64,000 bases of DNA, taken from the NCBI GenBank assembly GCA_009869945.1, contig WIXG01000229.1, positions 1 through 64,000 of the forward strand, read 5' to 3'. This document shows positions 24,301 to 39,300 of this stretch, in pieces. The stretch's first letter is position 1. The number at the start of each line of letters is the position of its first letter. Source of the DNA: Mesaphorura yosii. Taxonomy: Eukaryota; Arthropoda; Collembola; Poduromorpha; Tullbergiidae. The notes under the pieces were generated by a model that did no database searches, had not been told where the DNA came from, and was given only the letters and a program-made list of their open reading frames with translations. Position numbers and translations under genes: made by a program.

Positions 24301-27300
24301 AAAATTACAATTACAATGTTATTGGAATTGAAAATGGAAATCAGCCATCAAGAAAAAGAAGACACGATACACGACGAGGGAAGAAAAGTACCCGATCACT
24401 GGATGACTGAATCACTGTTCATTGTCATCTCATCTCGTTGCTATTTTGATAGAGTCATCTTCATCTTCCTAGCTGAGCCGATCCTTCGCTGTGCTGCCCT
24501 TTTTAGGATGACGAGTCATTCAGTCATTCAAACCAAACATTCAGCGTCAGCGGACATCACGATCGAAATTACAAGTCATTATGACGTATCTGCGAAGGAA
24601 TCTTCGTCGTGCCGTGCGGAATTCGTACGTGGAAAGCAAAAGCAAGAGATTTCACGTCACAATAGGTGGTCACTATTCTCGAATATTGTCTTCAAGAATC
24701 CGTCAACTCACCCTCGCCTCGTCTGTGTCCGTTTAACAATTCAACATCTCAATTCTTACCGACCAATGAGATCACGGTTATCTGAACTTAAGTTCTACAA
24801 ATATTTTCGCCCAGCCTGGATTTTGTAAATGGTTGCGAGTTGCGAAATTCTGTCACTACAATTTTTCGTGAATTGGCACAAGAAATAATCGACAATGGCC
24901 CGTTCAGTCGTACCGGAAGTTATAAACCACCGCTGGAGCCATTTCGCAACACTTTTATTGCAGGCAGGGCAAAAGCAAAGAATAATAAAGAATAAAGATC
25001 AATAAAAGAATTTCCAAAGGATGACTGAGTTCAGAGGCTCAAAAATAAGTACACCGCACAGCAAAGCAACAAAACTTACTTTTTCTTCTCCGTTCGTCGG
25101 TCGTCTCGCTCTAAGAATTTTGCCGACAGCACAACGCAGTGCCTCAAAGAAAAGTGAGTTGTTGGTTTGCGGGTTTAAAAGAAAAATATTGAAAGCCAGG
25201 CCAGGCCACGCAAAATTCAAACTCAAAAGAAGACAGACAGACGGGATTATGGATCCAGCAACAACCGAAATGAAATGGAAACTGCATTCGCGTCTCCCAT
25301 TCGCGTCTTGAAAGGAGACAGATGGATTCAATATTTACTCACTCGCTTTGAAGAGCCTGGGAAAATATTTTCCATTTTGTATTTGCAAATAATTCTGCGT
25401 TTCTGCTGCTTTTCAGCCAGCCGACTGCAGAACTTCGACGGGCAACGAAAGTACGAAAGAATTTGTTGTTGCTGCACTGCACTTTGGACTTGTATACTTG
25501 TATTGATTAATTTCACAGATACAGAAAAACTACGTACTTGCTTGCTTGAAGCTTGAGAGCTTGAGCGTAGGTGTTTTTAATTTACTTCAGTAAATACCAG
25601 TCGAAAAGCGAAACGAAAGGCAGTGCAACTTCGATTCGATGAGTCGTGAACAAAAAGTTTCCTTTGTCTTTCCCGCAAAGCAACGCAACGCAACAAAACT
25701 TAATTAAATTTATGAGTTATTGAAGGCCGCTCGTAAAACTGCTTGACTGCTTGTAAATCGCACTTCGTATCTTGTTTCAGGTTCTTGCCGGTCGGTGTGT
25801 CAAAAGAAAACAGATTAGCACCAATAATGATTCATGGCACAAGCACAGGGCTGTGAACTCAATCGCTGCGCCTTCTCTTCGTCTTCGTTTTTGCGAAAAC
25901 AAAAGTTTCGCGTACTCAAACGCGAAAGCAATGGGCAATGAATCACGCGGTCTATCGCAGTTTATCATCTGTGATCTCAGAAGATGACCTGGCGAGATAT
26001 TCGAGCTCGGGCTTAGTCCGCGTCCTCAGTGGACAATGAACTCATGATCATTTTCGTCATTGTCGTTGCAGGCTCAGAATTCCCAGTGCAGTTTCGTGCC
26101 GTGAAAAAATCGCATATCGTATGAATATTTTATTTACTAGTTTATTCAGGCATGCCATGAGAAATGGTCGTTTGTAGGAATTCTTGTAATGTGATTGTAA
26201 ATTGTCTCGTCTCGTCCCGCAATCAGTCACCCGAAAAACAATTTCGTGAACAGCGAACGAGAAGAAGGAAATGTGATTGTAATTTGTCATGTGTTGTTGT
26301 CTCTTTGCATGCAGCAGTGTCGAATTGTAAGTGGACACGAGACACGAGAAGAGACGAGAACTGATGACCATGATCGTGTGTCATGCTTGGCCCGTAATTT
26401 GCCTTGCCTGCCTCATTTGTTTAGTTGCGTTCCTGTTTTTCTCAGTTTGCTTTGCTTGCCGGATGACTCAATTCACATGGAATGAACCCTTCCAGTACAA
26501 GAATGAATGCTCAGAAGGGACATCTTTTGAATGGGTGCCCGTATTTAACGGGAACATAAAAACAATTAACGACGTCTTCTCTTCTGCTTTGGCTGCCGCA
26601 TTCATGTTTCAAGATGTTGCTTTCTGGTTAGACTTTTTTTTTTACTTTCTTGATGATCTCAAGCTGAGATTCGCAAATCGCCAAAATACCACTGCCAAAT
26701 TCTCTTTCATCGTTCTCGGATTTCGCATCGCAACTGTCCAGCGCCGAGCGCCCCAGAATTCGTCATTCGTAACTGCTATAAATGGACACTCAAATCAAGA
26801 CTGACGGCCAAAGCTGAAAGCCAAAGCGGTGAAAGTGGAATTCATTTTCGCAGATTGCAAATCGCGAGTGAGTACGGAATTGGAACTTGCGAATTTAAAT
26901 TGTTAAAAAAAGCGGAATTGAAGATCGATTTTGCTTGCGTCTGTTTTGCCTCTCAAATCGAAATATCTGCTACCTGATCCGCAATTCCAAATCCCAACGC
27001 CTGTTTTTTGTTTCAGCGTTTCGTTTTCTCATATGACAGTTTTTCATTTCTGCGTTTGACAGGAAATGAAAAAAAAACAAAAGTAGCGTGTGGCAAAGGC
27101 GAATGTAAATAAATGCCGATTGAAACTGCGGATTCGAATACGAACTTGAATTTCCAAAGCCAGATGACAGAAATCCCTTTCCATTGCCATTCAATCTCGA
27201 ATCTGTGTCTGCCTGACTCTCATATTTCGCATTTCGTATAATTCGGGCATAAATTCCAATACAGACACAACAAGAAACAATGGAAAAATTAATTTCTGCT

Positions 27301-30300
27301 TGCCTTTTCTGTACTGCCTGTCGTATAAAAATAAACTGCAAATTGCAGATTACGTCGCGATCGCATAAAAATATGTCCAACAGTCGACTGTCGACTGCCC
27401 GCGTTTCCTTTCTTTTGGGTCAACTTTCAAGCAGACCAGACCAACATTTTCAATTTTAAAACAAAGAAGCGTGCCTGTTTTCGTCTTTTCTTCGACATGC
27501 CCGAGTTTCTGGGAAACTTTTCCGTATTATTATTACGACTGTATAATTTTCTTTGCGTATTGCGTCTGTATTTCTTTTATTTCGCATTTCGAATTTGGCC
27601 ATTTTGCGTTTCATGTTTTATGTTTTACGAGACCGCGTGCGTTTCGCTTTGAAGTTTACAACCATTTTTAGTATCTTGTAATGCACGCTCGTAAAATCGT
27701 AGCGTAGGCAGGCCGTATACGGATTTAATGTTCGCGTTTCGCGTAATCACAGACGAGGGAACCCGCATCTTGCGATTTTGGCTTGCCGAAAAGAACACTG
27801 CAGATAGGAAATGGGATAATAAGCACTAATTTGCCATTGCGATTTCGAATTTCGCAAGGAATCTTTGTCCTTTGTCATTTCAACACGCGACGACATTCGC
27901 AAATCACGATTCTTTTGTTTCTTCCCGTAATTATGCGTGCGGAATGCCAATGCTCAATGCGGGTCGTTTCGTTTTGTGAATTTCGAAAAAGTGGAAAATT
28001 GGACTTACTCGTCAAAAAACAGGAACTTGCCGGAGCCCGAACTTTCGAGGCAGATGCCTTTGTGCGAAATTGACTGGGCGTCGATGACGAGCGGCGACGG
28101 AAATCCGGATTGAAACCACTTTCCTTTCCACTGGGCAGGCAGTCGGCAGTCGGCTGGACAAGAAAAGAAAGATAGCAAAAATTTAGACGGATTCGGATTA
28201 AATGAATAGTTGGACGGACATTAGCGCTTAACGCAAAGACAAAGTCCAACCAGGACGGGAAAATTCTCACTTAAGCCTAAGCCATTTAATTCCCACTGTG
28301 ACGCGGACGCAGGAGACTTTCAATATCAGGCAAATGGCGAAGCATACGCGACCCGCCCCGAGAAAGATTTAATGGAATAAAATTTCGTCTTATTACGGCC
28401 GCACTCGACTACTCGGGGCATTTACATCTTTATTACATGCTTGCACAGAATATATTTTCAATTATATTGCTAAATGTGTTTTGTTTCTTTCTTCCCCTCG
28501 CCATGAAGTTCGCTCGTTGTGACTTTTTCACAGAGACTTAGCTTTTTCAAGCACATTCACACTGTCACACTTTTACGGCCACGCCTGGCTTAACTTTAAG
28601 CCTGGACTGCGCCGTGCCATGACGGGATTTTGCAAAGTACCGAATAAAAGTGAAACAATCGCAATTTTGGGCGACGGACGCGGGCTTTACGAACGCCGAA
28701 GGCAATTTTGGTCCATAATTAAATGTGATGCTGGTTTGAAAAATGTCATTTCGCGCGGGCCGCGCGCTTTCATTTTTGTATTTGCGTCGTATGTAAATGT
28801 AAACCATGAACATGCTCGCTCGCTCGGCTCGCAAGCACTGAACAGCACAGCGCAAAAGAAGAGTAATGAAAGAACAATTTGATTCTAATGGAAATGATTA
28901 ATTCAAAACAAGTCTCATGCGATTAACGCCAGTGCCAATGCTAATGCAATGGGATGTAAAAAAAATGGAACTCGAAAGCACGGAGTGAAGGGGAATCGTC
29001 AATCTGCATACGAATACAACGAATTCGAATACTGCAAACTGATTATAAAGGGTGAACTTAGCTTTATTCGTTCTGATCCATTAATGGAAATACTAAAATA
29101 CATGCACGGATGCAGTAAAAGTCTGTCGGTCGACCGTCCGTCCAACTCCACACACACACTAAAATTGGATTAAAGAGCCGAGCCGAGCCTCCAGCCTCGA
29201 CAGCCGGTCGATTTCTATTCTGCTCGGACAAAACGAAGCAGTCCCAAATTAAACTTAATACGCGGACGCGAAAGTCGTTCGTAATTTCGCGAAATTGGCA
29301 CCAAAAATCGGTCAAGCTCTAAAGGTATACTTTTTATTCCTCAACTCCAAAACAAACTCCACAGTCGTTCCGTCGATTTCATTTCCACGTTTTTCGCCGC
29401 CGCGTTCCATAAAATTCACGTTCACGCCTGAATAGTTTATAATTACAATCATTTGGTTCGTCGTCTTCGTCTTCTCTTCCACTTCCACGAAATTATTTCC
29501 CCTCCACGCTCCGCATCACGGCATCACGGATCTCCTCCTTTAACGTTCCAGCGCCCTTCTTCACGCCACGCCACGCCATTTCCATTCTTGCGTGAAGGAG
29601 CCGTGCCGTGCTCATATTTTACTGCTGCTCTCACTCATTCTCTGACTCGCGTTCTTCATCAGCCACTTATCACGCACTAAACACACTACAAATCACTGTT
29701 ATCACCATCTTCATCTTCTGCGTACTGAGTACACGACGAGATGAGATGGAAATCTAAAAATAGACGTACGTGGTTTTGCAATTCTGTAATTCTAACCAAA
29801 CAGCCACGAAACAACGCAACGCCAGGCGGCCGGGCCATTAAATTATTCCACATTACACACATGATAAGTGAGATAATGTTAATTAGAGTAATAAAACTCT
29901 TTGACTCTGAATCCTACGAGTGCAAAGATCGTTAACTTAAATGCACCGCATCTTTTCCGCATCTTTATACTCTGCCCTGCACGGGAAATCTTTGAAATTT
30001 TTCTCGCTTCGACTTGCTCGCTCTTTATTCATCTGAGCAAGAAAAAAGTCGTAAAAACAGAATCTTTTAGGATATTAAATGCTGTAAATGTACGAAGATT
30101 CTGTCGTATTATGGTGAGGTTCGATTCAATTCCTGTCCGTCGTGTTTCCAACAAGACGAACAAAATCCTTTCATTCTTTTCTTTTCATCTTCATCTGTTT
30201 TTCATTGTTGGGGAGCAAAGCATTCAAAGCAAAGCAAGTTTTGCTCTTCCTGTATTGCCCGATGCTCGGCCATGTGTATCAACTTGATTTCCTTTCCTCC

Positions 30301-33300
30301 CAATACGAATAGCGCGCAATGATCTCTGCTTTAGCTCTTGGAGAAAGATGAAAATGTGATTACTTCATCTTTCCAGCTCGCGGAGACATGAAACAGGATT
30401 CACGCAAGCTTTCTCTCGTCTCATGAAGCGTGTCGCCTTACGGAAATGAAAAACGTGTATGCGATCACGTTTGCCGTTCGCTAGAATAAAGAATGTAAAT
30501 GAAGATGTGACGAGATTCTTGGCAACGCAACGGCAAGAAAAACTATTTTAAGCCTTACAAAAAATTATCAAATGCGTTCGCGTTCGAGTGAGCGTGGCCA
30601 TAAGACATAAGTCTTGACGATTTACAACGCGTACGCGAAGAGACGAAACGGGGAGCGGGTGTTGATACGTTTCCAAAGACAAGACATAAAACATGAGACT
30701 ACATTGCGTAAATCTTGTAGTAGTAAATTACTTACTCAACGACATCTTCTTTTTGTTTCAACTTAACGAAAGCTGAGCCTTTGCTTTGCGGTTTGGCTTG
30801 GCCAGATGAGCTCGTCATTATCGGAATGATGAATGCGCGCTGGCGTGTTGTTTTCCCGTTTCGTTTCGAAGTGCGTGTGCGTGAGTGAACTCCGATTCTC
30901 ATTTTTATGAGTTCCATGTGCAGATGAGACCGAAACACCGAAATGAACGAGCCCGCTTCAGCGGGTTGAGCCGTAAATAATCACGAGAGACAGATTTACG
31001 ATTTACACGCCAGACGACGAGCCAGTGGATTGCTTGCCATTCAAAATTTATACACTTCATTTAAGAAATGGGCTAAGAAATGAATAAATGAATGAGTCTA
31101 GTCGAGAAAATTAACAGCCAATCTTCGCCGAATTGTTTTACGCCAACACGAGAGAGGCTCGCATTTCTCAGAATTCTTGCAAAGAAAATAGTACGTGAAT
31201 TATGCTGGGAATTTTATCAAATTACAACGAATTCTTTGCGAAAGAGCAAGCAGAGGCGAAATGGCGGAGGGCTTAGAAAATTGCGAATTTGCTTGGAAAA
31301 TTGCAAAATAGGCTTCATTAGTAAAATGAATCCACGTGCAAAGTGTAAAATGTCGTTTTATAAATAAATGATCTTTCAGTTTCTTTGTAGCACGTCCTCT
31401 TCAAAGAAAGGCACAACGCAAGGCAAGGCAACACGAAAGGCCCTTCAAACTGGAAATCTTCTTAACAAAATAGCGTATGCGAGACTCGCACGAGGACGAA
31501 AATAATCTAAAAATGATACGCGCCCAGCGATAAAACACACGCGTTGGTGGCACGAGTGCAAATTCGAATTTAAACTTTGAAAAGTATGAAAGGCACAAAA
31601 GAGGCGCTAACAACATATTGATTAAAGATGAATTTCTTCCGCGCGCAGCGAAAGTTCAAAAGACGACTCGACTCACAAAAGTTTTTAAAAACGCAAAGAA
31701 ATCACGAGAACGAAAGTTGAGAACCTTCTTTCACATATCTTGTGAATTTCAAGCCAAACCCGTGCATAAATCGATCGAGGACGCGTTCGGCGTGTGTGCA
31801 TAAATCTTCGGCTAATCGAATTCACGCACTTATTAGAGTCGTAGTCGAGTAAGTGTGAGCACGCAGATTGTGAATTGTGATTACAAATGTGAATGTGAAT
31901 GCGAATGGGCTCAAGAAGACTTGTTATTTGTTATTTGCATTGCCGAATCCGAACTCGAATTCGACTCTGGGCGCATGTTGCGTGTAAGATTGAAGTACGC
32001 AGATGTAATAACTCCATTCAAGTCGAAGGCAGTGTCAAATCTTTATTTTTATCTCTTCTTTCTTTGCTTGCCCTGTCTCGAAATACACAAAACACAAAAA
32101 CACAATACAAAAGAAGATCCTCGACCGACCTTCTCCACGGCTTCGGCATGAAAATTGTAGCAATAAGCAAGACATTCAGATTCACAGTTTCTTTTCATTT
32201 CGATCCTAGCCTGAGTAATCCTCCGAATGCGCTGCATCTTGAACGCATTTACGCATTTCATCCAATTTCTCACACCACAACGGCAGGGCACGACGGGGCT
32301 CGGCGTTATTGCCACTAAAGTCATCCGAGTCTATTCAATTTCGGCGCAAAAAGACAACGCGAATAGGCAAGTTGATCTCTGCACTGCCGCACTGCCGCAC
32401 TGCAATAACAAATAATATCGCGTATCTCCAAAAGAAAGGGGCAAGAAACCAAAACAAGTCAAACAATCCAATGATGCGATGGGATGCGATGCGAATCGTG
32501 AATCTCTCACGTAGTGCAGTGCGCATAGGCAAAGAATTATTGTCAACGAGGAAAGAAGAAGAAGTCTTCTTCTTCACAGAATTCTTCTCAACAACTTTCA
32601 ACTTTCTCCCCTGCCTTTTTCCTTCGTCTTCAAGTTTAATTTCATTTATGCACTCACAGCGAGCAATGAGCAGTGTTTTGTTTAAAGTAAAAGCAGTCGA
32701 GAGTCACAGTCGTTCTTGAAACAAAGTCTGTCGTCTCGTTTTACAATCGAGAAAAGCAGTCAGCAGCAGTAGAGTACAGAAGAAATTCAGTCTCCCGGAA
32801 CACGAAACGAAGTCGAGTCTCTCGAGTCGGTCGGCGCTCAACAACTTTTCTGTTTTCTGCTCTTCCCCTTCAGCATTTCATCTTCATCGGTGCAGCAGCA
32901 TTTATTATTTCGTTGCTTGCGTGGCAATTCCCAAAAGGCAACAGCAACAGCACCGAATCTTCGTCGTCCCATCGCTCCGCGCCATCGCGTTTTAGAATTC
33001 TGTCACATTCGTTGTTATTCACTGCCGCCAGTCAAAAACTGACCTTTTGACCCTGCCCACATATTTCCTGGAGCGCCCTGCATTTCCCCTGCATGTGCGA
33101 CGTGTTTTGACGAAACCTGTCAATTATCTTGTTACTTTTCTATCGCCACGCTGCTGAAATGTCACGAAAGCAATACGCACAGGATTTTAATCAGTGCGAA
33201 GGTCTGAAGCGCATTAAGTCGGTTATTAATGCGTAGTCATGCGACTTTGACCCGCAGTTCCAAAAAAAATAACTGATGAACAAAAATGTTAATGATGTAC

Positions 33301-36300
33301 GTAAAGGCTCACGCTGTGCTGAGCCGTGCCTTACCAGCAACAGACACAGCCACAGCTTACAGATTACTGATTATGAGCAAAGGGCTCGTTCGCTCGCTCG
33401 CAAGGAATTTATCCGAGTTCATTATTGAATGATATTTATTATGCACCTTGCAAGCTTTTGTTAGCTGGGATCCCTTTCCAGTGCATTTCCAACACATGGC
33501 ATGCCATTTGCCCGTTTTCTATGTCACTTTCACACTCTCTGTGATAAAACCGACAGACACAGCCGGACGGGGAAGCGAAACACGACCGCGTAAGTGATAC
33601 CATCATGCAATCATTTATGTTGCCTGTGTCGTCTGTTGTCGCAGGCAGGCAAGCCACCTGGGAAAGATACAATTTGATTGGGGAAATTCCACAATGCACA
33701 GCCAAATGGACCCTCTAGCGCCTTGTGTTAAAATATCGGGTTGTCAACTGAAACCCGCCTCGTGGCCCTGCATGACGCTTTGTAAGCAGAGACGGCCTGG
33801 GCTCACATTAGTCACTTGCCACCACTCAACCAACAAAATACGACGTCCAATTTCAAAGTTTAACTCTTTCCCTTCGTCGCACCGTCGATTACTGGCAATC
33901 AGGCTCCAATTTCTTAATAATGCAATGCTTTGCCCTGTGAAGTGGTCTCTGGCTTGGCCTTTGAAGTTATTTGAGTCGGTGGACGACGAGGCACGATGAA
34001 ATATTCGAACCATTCATCGTGGCACGAAATTAAAAGTCATGCGCACAAGTTTTCATGCCCTGCCGTGGGTTATTCAAACAGAGTAACGCACAGAGCAGAT
34101 CAGAGCAGAAAATGTCTTCAGGAAATGAAATGAGATTGAGAAATGTTCGCTATTGTTCCCAGCCCGAGCCCTTTTTCTATGCTCGATGTACACGTCAAAC
34201 GCAGCGCAGTATAGCGCAGAGCGAGCAGACAAGACAGTTGAGTTTGAAAGGGAATTCGTCTCGATTCTCGATAATAAATGATTTCCAGAACGCGAAAACG
34301 AACGAGGACGACCAAGGCTCGGCTCGGCTCAGGCTACACTTCGATTCTCTCGAACGCATCTTCTGCGGGCAAAACGCATGAATCCTTCATCTGTAACGAA
34401 AGCCAGCGCAAGTTGCGTCTTCTTTCTTTGGATGACTCTTTCATCTCGCTGGCTTGCCTGGCCTTTGCTTTGACTTTGAATTTGTCCAAGAGTGCCCAAA
34501 GCTCACGGAACTTGACTGAGCCTAATTAAACCGAATTAGCCAAAAATCGCGACGAGACGAGACGAAAAGAAGAATTCAAATCTCCCGCTGGAAGAAAATG
34601 AAAAGAAAACAAAGAAGACAGGCTTTCCGTGTTTTTGACTCGAAACTTGATGGTGTCGCAAAAGAATGGACCTCTTTGGTCAATTTCTGTGAAGCCTGCA
34701 GTGCCATTTAATATCGCTGGCTGGCTATTGTGTTTAGGGCAATGACAATGGCAATGGTGATGGTGAAGTGCTCTCAAGGTACGAGTAATAGGAATAGAAA
34801 AAATTGAGCTTTCATTGCCACGTCAGGCCAGGCCACTGCATGCTTGCTGCCGAACTCCAAATCTCATGAAATTTTGATGAATCTGCTCCCCAGTCAAACC
34901 AAACCACCAATTCACTTGTTTGTACAAAACTTCGCTTGACTCGTCCGCCCCCGCCGTAGCTGGAAATTGACATGCTATTAAAATAATTTGGCATTGCTGA
35001 CCAAGCCAAAGCGTTTTGGCGTTGTTCAAGTTTGCATGCGCAACTCAAAAATTCTCGAACAGGAACACGAAAATTCGCACTCGCAACAGTGACGGCGACA
35101 CGCTCGTCTTTTGCATTTGCGAGGGGACTCTGAAAAAGAGCGGAGATGAGAAGATTATGATAAAATCCATTAGAACAACCGAACTCCTGAATTCTTAATC
35201 ATGTTTTTCACTTTCTACTGCTCGCAGCTCGCGCGTACGGAAACATGAAAAAGGTCAACTCGCGTCGGTCGAGAAAGGTTGCCGTTGCCGAACAACGCGT
35301 CATGAACAACTTTGCTTTTACTTTTAATTTCTACGGTGTGGTTGCCGTGCATCGACCTGGCCTGGCCGTAGATTGCTACATAAATAAAAGATGAGGCTTT
35401 ATCTTTGCCTTTACCAGTCTTGCCCGGCAAAAGCGCTTGGACAAACTGCAAGCGAAAGCTTTTAGCTTGCGTAGCGAGGTCCAAAGTTGATGTTGATTTA
35501 ATACACACGCGCACGCTTCTTCGTTCGCGCGCTTGGACATGGAAATGAATGTAGTACGCAACACTATCAGGTGAGCTGCCAATTTTAATGGCTCTCAGCC
35601 TCGGACGAGCGCGAGCATAAGAATTAATCGAATTAATCAGATTTGGTGCGTGGACCGTAAATAAAGATGATTAACTTACTCCGAAGCCTGTGAAATGCAT
35701 GGAATGCGTCCCGGCCGAAAACACACGCGCAGCTCATAAAAATTGTAAAAATAAAGATAAACAAAGATTTCTCTTCATGAAATGCATCGTACCTAGTGTT
35801 TTCCTGTTTTTCGGAATTTCACAGTGCGGTGAAAGCCGCGATGAGAATTTTACTTTACTCCAGAGGAGATAAAACACGGCCGTAACTACTCCCAAAACAC
35901 GCCCTTGCTTTTTGGACAGCCGACTCCGAATCTACAAGGAAGTCTTCTATTGTTTTACGAATATGCGAAACTCTAAACGGTTGCTGCACGCTCGCGAGTC
36001 GGAGTTTGCAAAAATCCAGCCTGCAGGTGCTGCTAACGAAATACGACAACGAGAAAGCGAGCGGACGCCGTAAACAAAGTGCAGGTTGAACAAAATAAAC
36101 AGACATCTTTCATAGGTATTTTTGTGTAAGTACTCATTTTACCTTGTTTGAGGTTCGCGTTTCTATTTCCAGTTGGTCCGTCTCCTTGCTGCTGCTGGTG
36201 GCCATGGTCGTGGTGGTCGAGACTGTGAGCGTCGCCCATCAAGGAATGGGACGTGTAATCGTCAATCGAGTCTGCAAAGAATACAGCGAAAGTCAACATT

Positions 36301-39300
36301 AGATTAATTCCAGTGCGTGCGTCGCGACTTGACTCGGCAAGGCGAAAGTGTCACATTGACTCAAACTCGAGTTGTGCGCTTGCTGACTTTGTTGCATCAT
36401 AAATATAAAATTTTCTGACACGTTTTGGAACAGAAACAAAATACGGCTGTGATTTTGCGGCCGCGGTCGCGGTGGTGTCGGTTTGCGGATGCTGTTTTTG
36501 GCACCCGTTCAAATTAGTGCTTTGCGAGAGCTTGACTGTTCGACCAACGACCTGTAATCACCTTTCACTGCTACTTTCACTTTTCGCCGTGCCCTGCCAA
36601 GTTTCGGTCTCAGTTTCGGAGCGGCACGAAGCCAAACCGAGTCAGCCAAGTTGTTGTGCTGCTGGTTGAGTAAATAGCAATTAATAACTCGCCGCGCCGT
36701 GCGTTGCTTTGCGGAAAAGAAAGTACGGGTGCGGACTTCGTGGAACCTGCGAACAATTTTAATTAGAAATCGGAGCTGTACTGCAAAACTTCCAAACTAT
36801 TCCAGTTTTGCACACGCACACGGTCGGGGTCCATTTTCCATTTTCGCACAGGCAAGTCTAATGAAATGTGGCTGCGGGTCGCGCCGCCAGGGAAAGTTTC
36901 CGTTGCGTTTACGTTTACATTCACTCGTTAAGAGACCCCCACCGATGAAGAAATTGCAAGTCTGCGTCGTGGCAAGCGAAGTTAATCATTTCAAGAAAGT
37001 TCTACAAGAAAGAAGGTCATAGTCACAACAAAATTCTGTCGCTGGACGACACATTTCCGATTATTTCCAGACTCTCTCAATTCTTCATGCCATGACGCGA
37101 TAGCGATAAATTCTTCAGCCGCATTCCAGAATGCATCCAAAACGCGTCTCTCGCATCGCATCCATCAATCTTCAGTAATCACAATCACAAGAGAATTCAA
37201 TTACCATCATCTAGCTCGGCCACCGGCCCGAAACGATAAACGTCTTGGCTCTCGGATAATTTACCGTGACAATTGAAAGAAAATTAACAGCTGGACGTGC
37301 TTGCCCGCCTGCCTTTGCCTTTCGAGTATCGAATATCGGTTCTCATTCAAATCACAACAATCACGCGTTCTATCGTCTTCGTCAATCAGCCATTCGTTCC
37401 AGGATCGCTCCAGGCAGACTCCAGCGAAATTCCCAGGCGAGACGAGACAGGATGACAAATGAAATGTTCAAACGCTCAAATATCAAATTAAAAAATTGTA
37501 AACAAAAGTTATTCAATTTCTCGTCGTCTTATCTGTCCAAGTTTTTGTCTTGTTTTCTTTTCTTTACTTGTCAACATTTAACTTGCTATCCTCGATTGTT
37601 GACAAAACACAAAGGCGAAGGCCGTCGTCAGGCCAGGAAATTGGCTTGGGCTTGTTTACATGAATAAATATGCGTGTATGGAAATTTGCATCTTGTCGTA
37701 GACTCTTTTTGCTTTTGGAACTCCAGCTCCTTGGCTGTTGGCTTCTTTGATCACGAGAACACTTGCACGTGCATCTGTATGTCTTGCGAACAAAAATGTA
37801 TTGGCTAAAGTGCGTTTGCGTACGCGTACTTGCTTTAAATAAATACTTGAAAACTGGGAAAAGTTGGTCTGGAACGACAAATCATATCATCCCAGCTCAT
37901 TTTTCAATACTCACACGCGGAGTCGTTCGCTGGCAGCGGCAGCACAACTTTCGTTTGCGTTTCTCTACTCAAAAGTTTGCAAAACTCGGATCTGCGTTCT
38001 ACGGATGAACGAGATAGCTCAACTCCAGCCGCAGTGTCTATCTTCCAGCAGCGACAGTGCAATGCTGGATTTTTCCTGGAGCCAAAGCTACATCAAGTCA
38101 AACTGGTGAAATGAACAACTACACGAATTTGGAACTGCTGATTGACTAGAAGATAAGAATAAATGAATGTGATTTGATTTGACGGGCAGACTCGAACTCG
38201 AACTTTAACAATACGCAAACTCGATTCAAACTCGAATTCAAACGCGAGACGCCCACGGAACGAAATCGAAATCAAAGAAATTAAAACTCAGTGTGCTTGT
38301 AGAATGGACAATCTGGAGTCTTAACCTGCTTTGTGTCTCGTCATTAACAATTCTTAACAAATTCTGCGTAGTGCGGCCAGGCCAATCAAAGTCAAAGTAG
38401 TTAATTAATCGGCACAGCAAGAGACAAGACGCAAGACGCAAAGCTTATCGAGCCGGGCTAGCTCGATTGTCAATGCCATTTAATAATTTCGAATTTTGTA
38501 GCCTAATGAATTTATACTAAAAGATGTGCTCTAGCTGGATTGTTCGAGTGAGTTGGTTGCATGCTTAAATGTATGATACCTTCACCTCGGCTCGCTGCAG
38601 AAACTAATCTCATGTGGAGAAATTATCGATTGCTTTGCCCACTCACGGTGTACGCTTACGCATTGTAAATTTATTCCTACTGACCACATTTCCATACGGC
38701 ACGGCGGGCACCGCCGTGCCGGAATCGAATTTCCGTCTGAAGTCTGAGCGAGCTGACCGACGATCGTGCAAAGCAGTTGAATCGTAGAGCGATACATCAT
38801 CGAGACGGACGAAGACGAGGAATTGAAATTCGAAATCGACCGTCGCGTCGTCTTGGCCGAGGCCGAGGCTCGATCAGCAATCGACGTGGTGGTGATTACG
38901 TATGCTTGGATAAATACGAGTACGATACGAGTAAATAGTAAATATCCAACTGAAATTTGATTAATGTGCTCAGTCCGCAACTCAAGGCAATCGTAAATAA
39001 AATACTCGCCTTGCCCATTCATTTTTCATTTTGTTATCACATTTTTATGATGACCAGCAAACAAGCAGTGCTTCGGGCGAGATGAAAATGCAAAGTACAG
39101 GTAAGTCAGAGGCGAGGCCCACGTTTTCATGATTATCAATGATCAATGATCCAACGTAGGACAGGTATTTTTAGCTCCTGTAATTAAAAAGAGGGCAAAA
39201 CATGTATGCAATGCAGTCTTTGTCTTGCGTCTTGCAAATTCGGTGGTTCGGCGTTCGGCGCCGTCCCGCGAGTGAAAATTTGCAAAGGACAGCTTAAATT

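Noticed and set aside
24316-24828. 170-codon plus-strand open frame in intron 3 of paralog B
   Set aside because: No recognisable domain and an opening stretch typical of chance frames; no promoter or poly(A) support.
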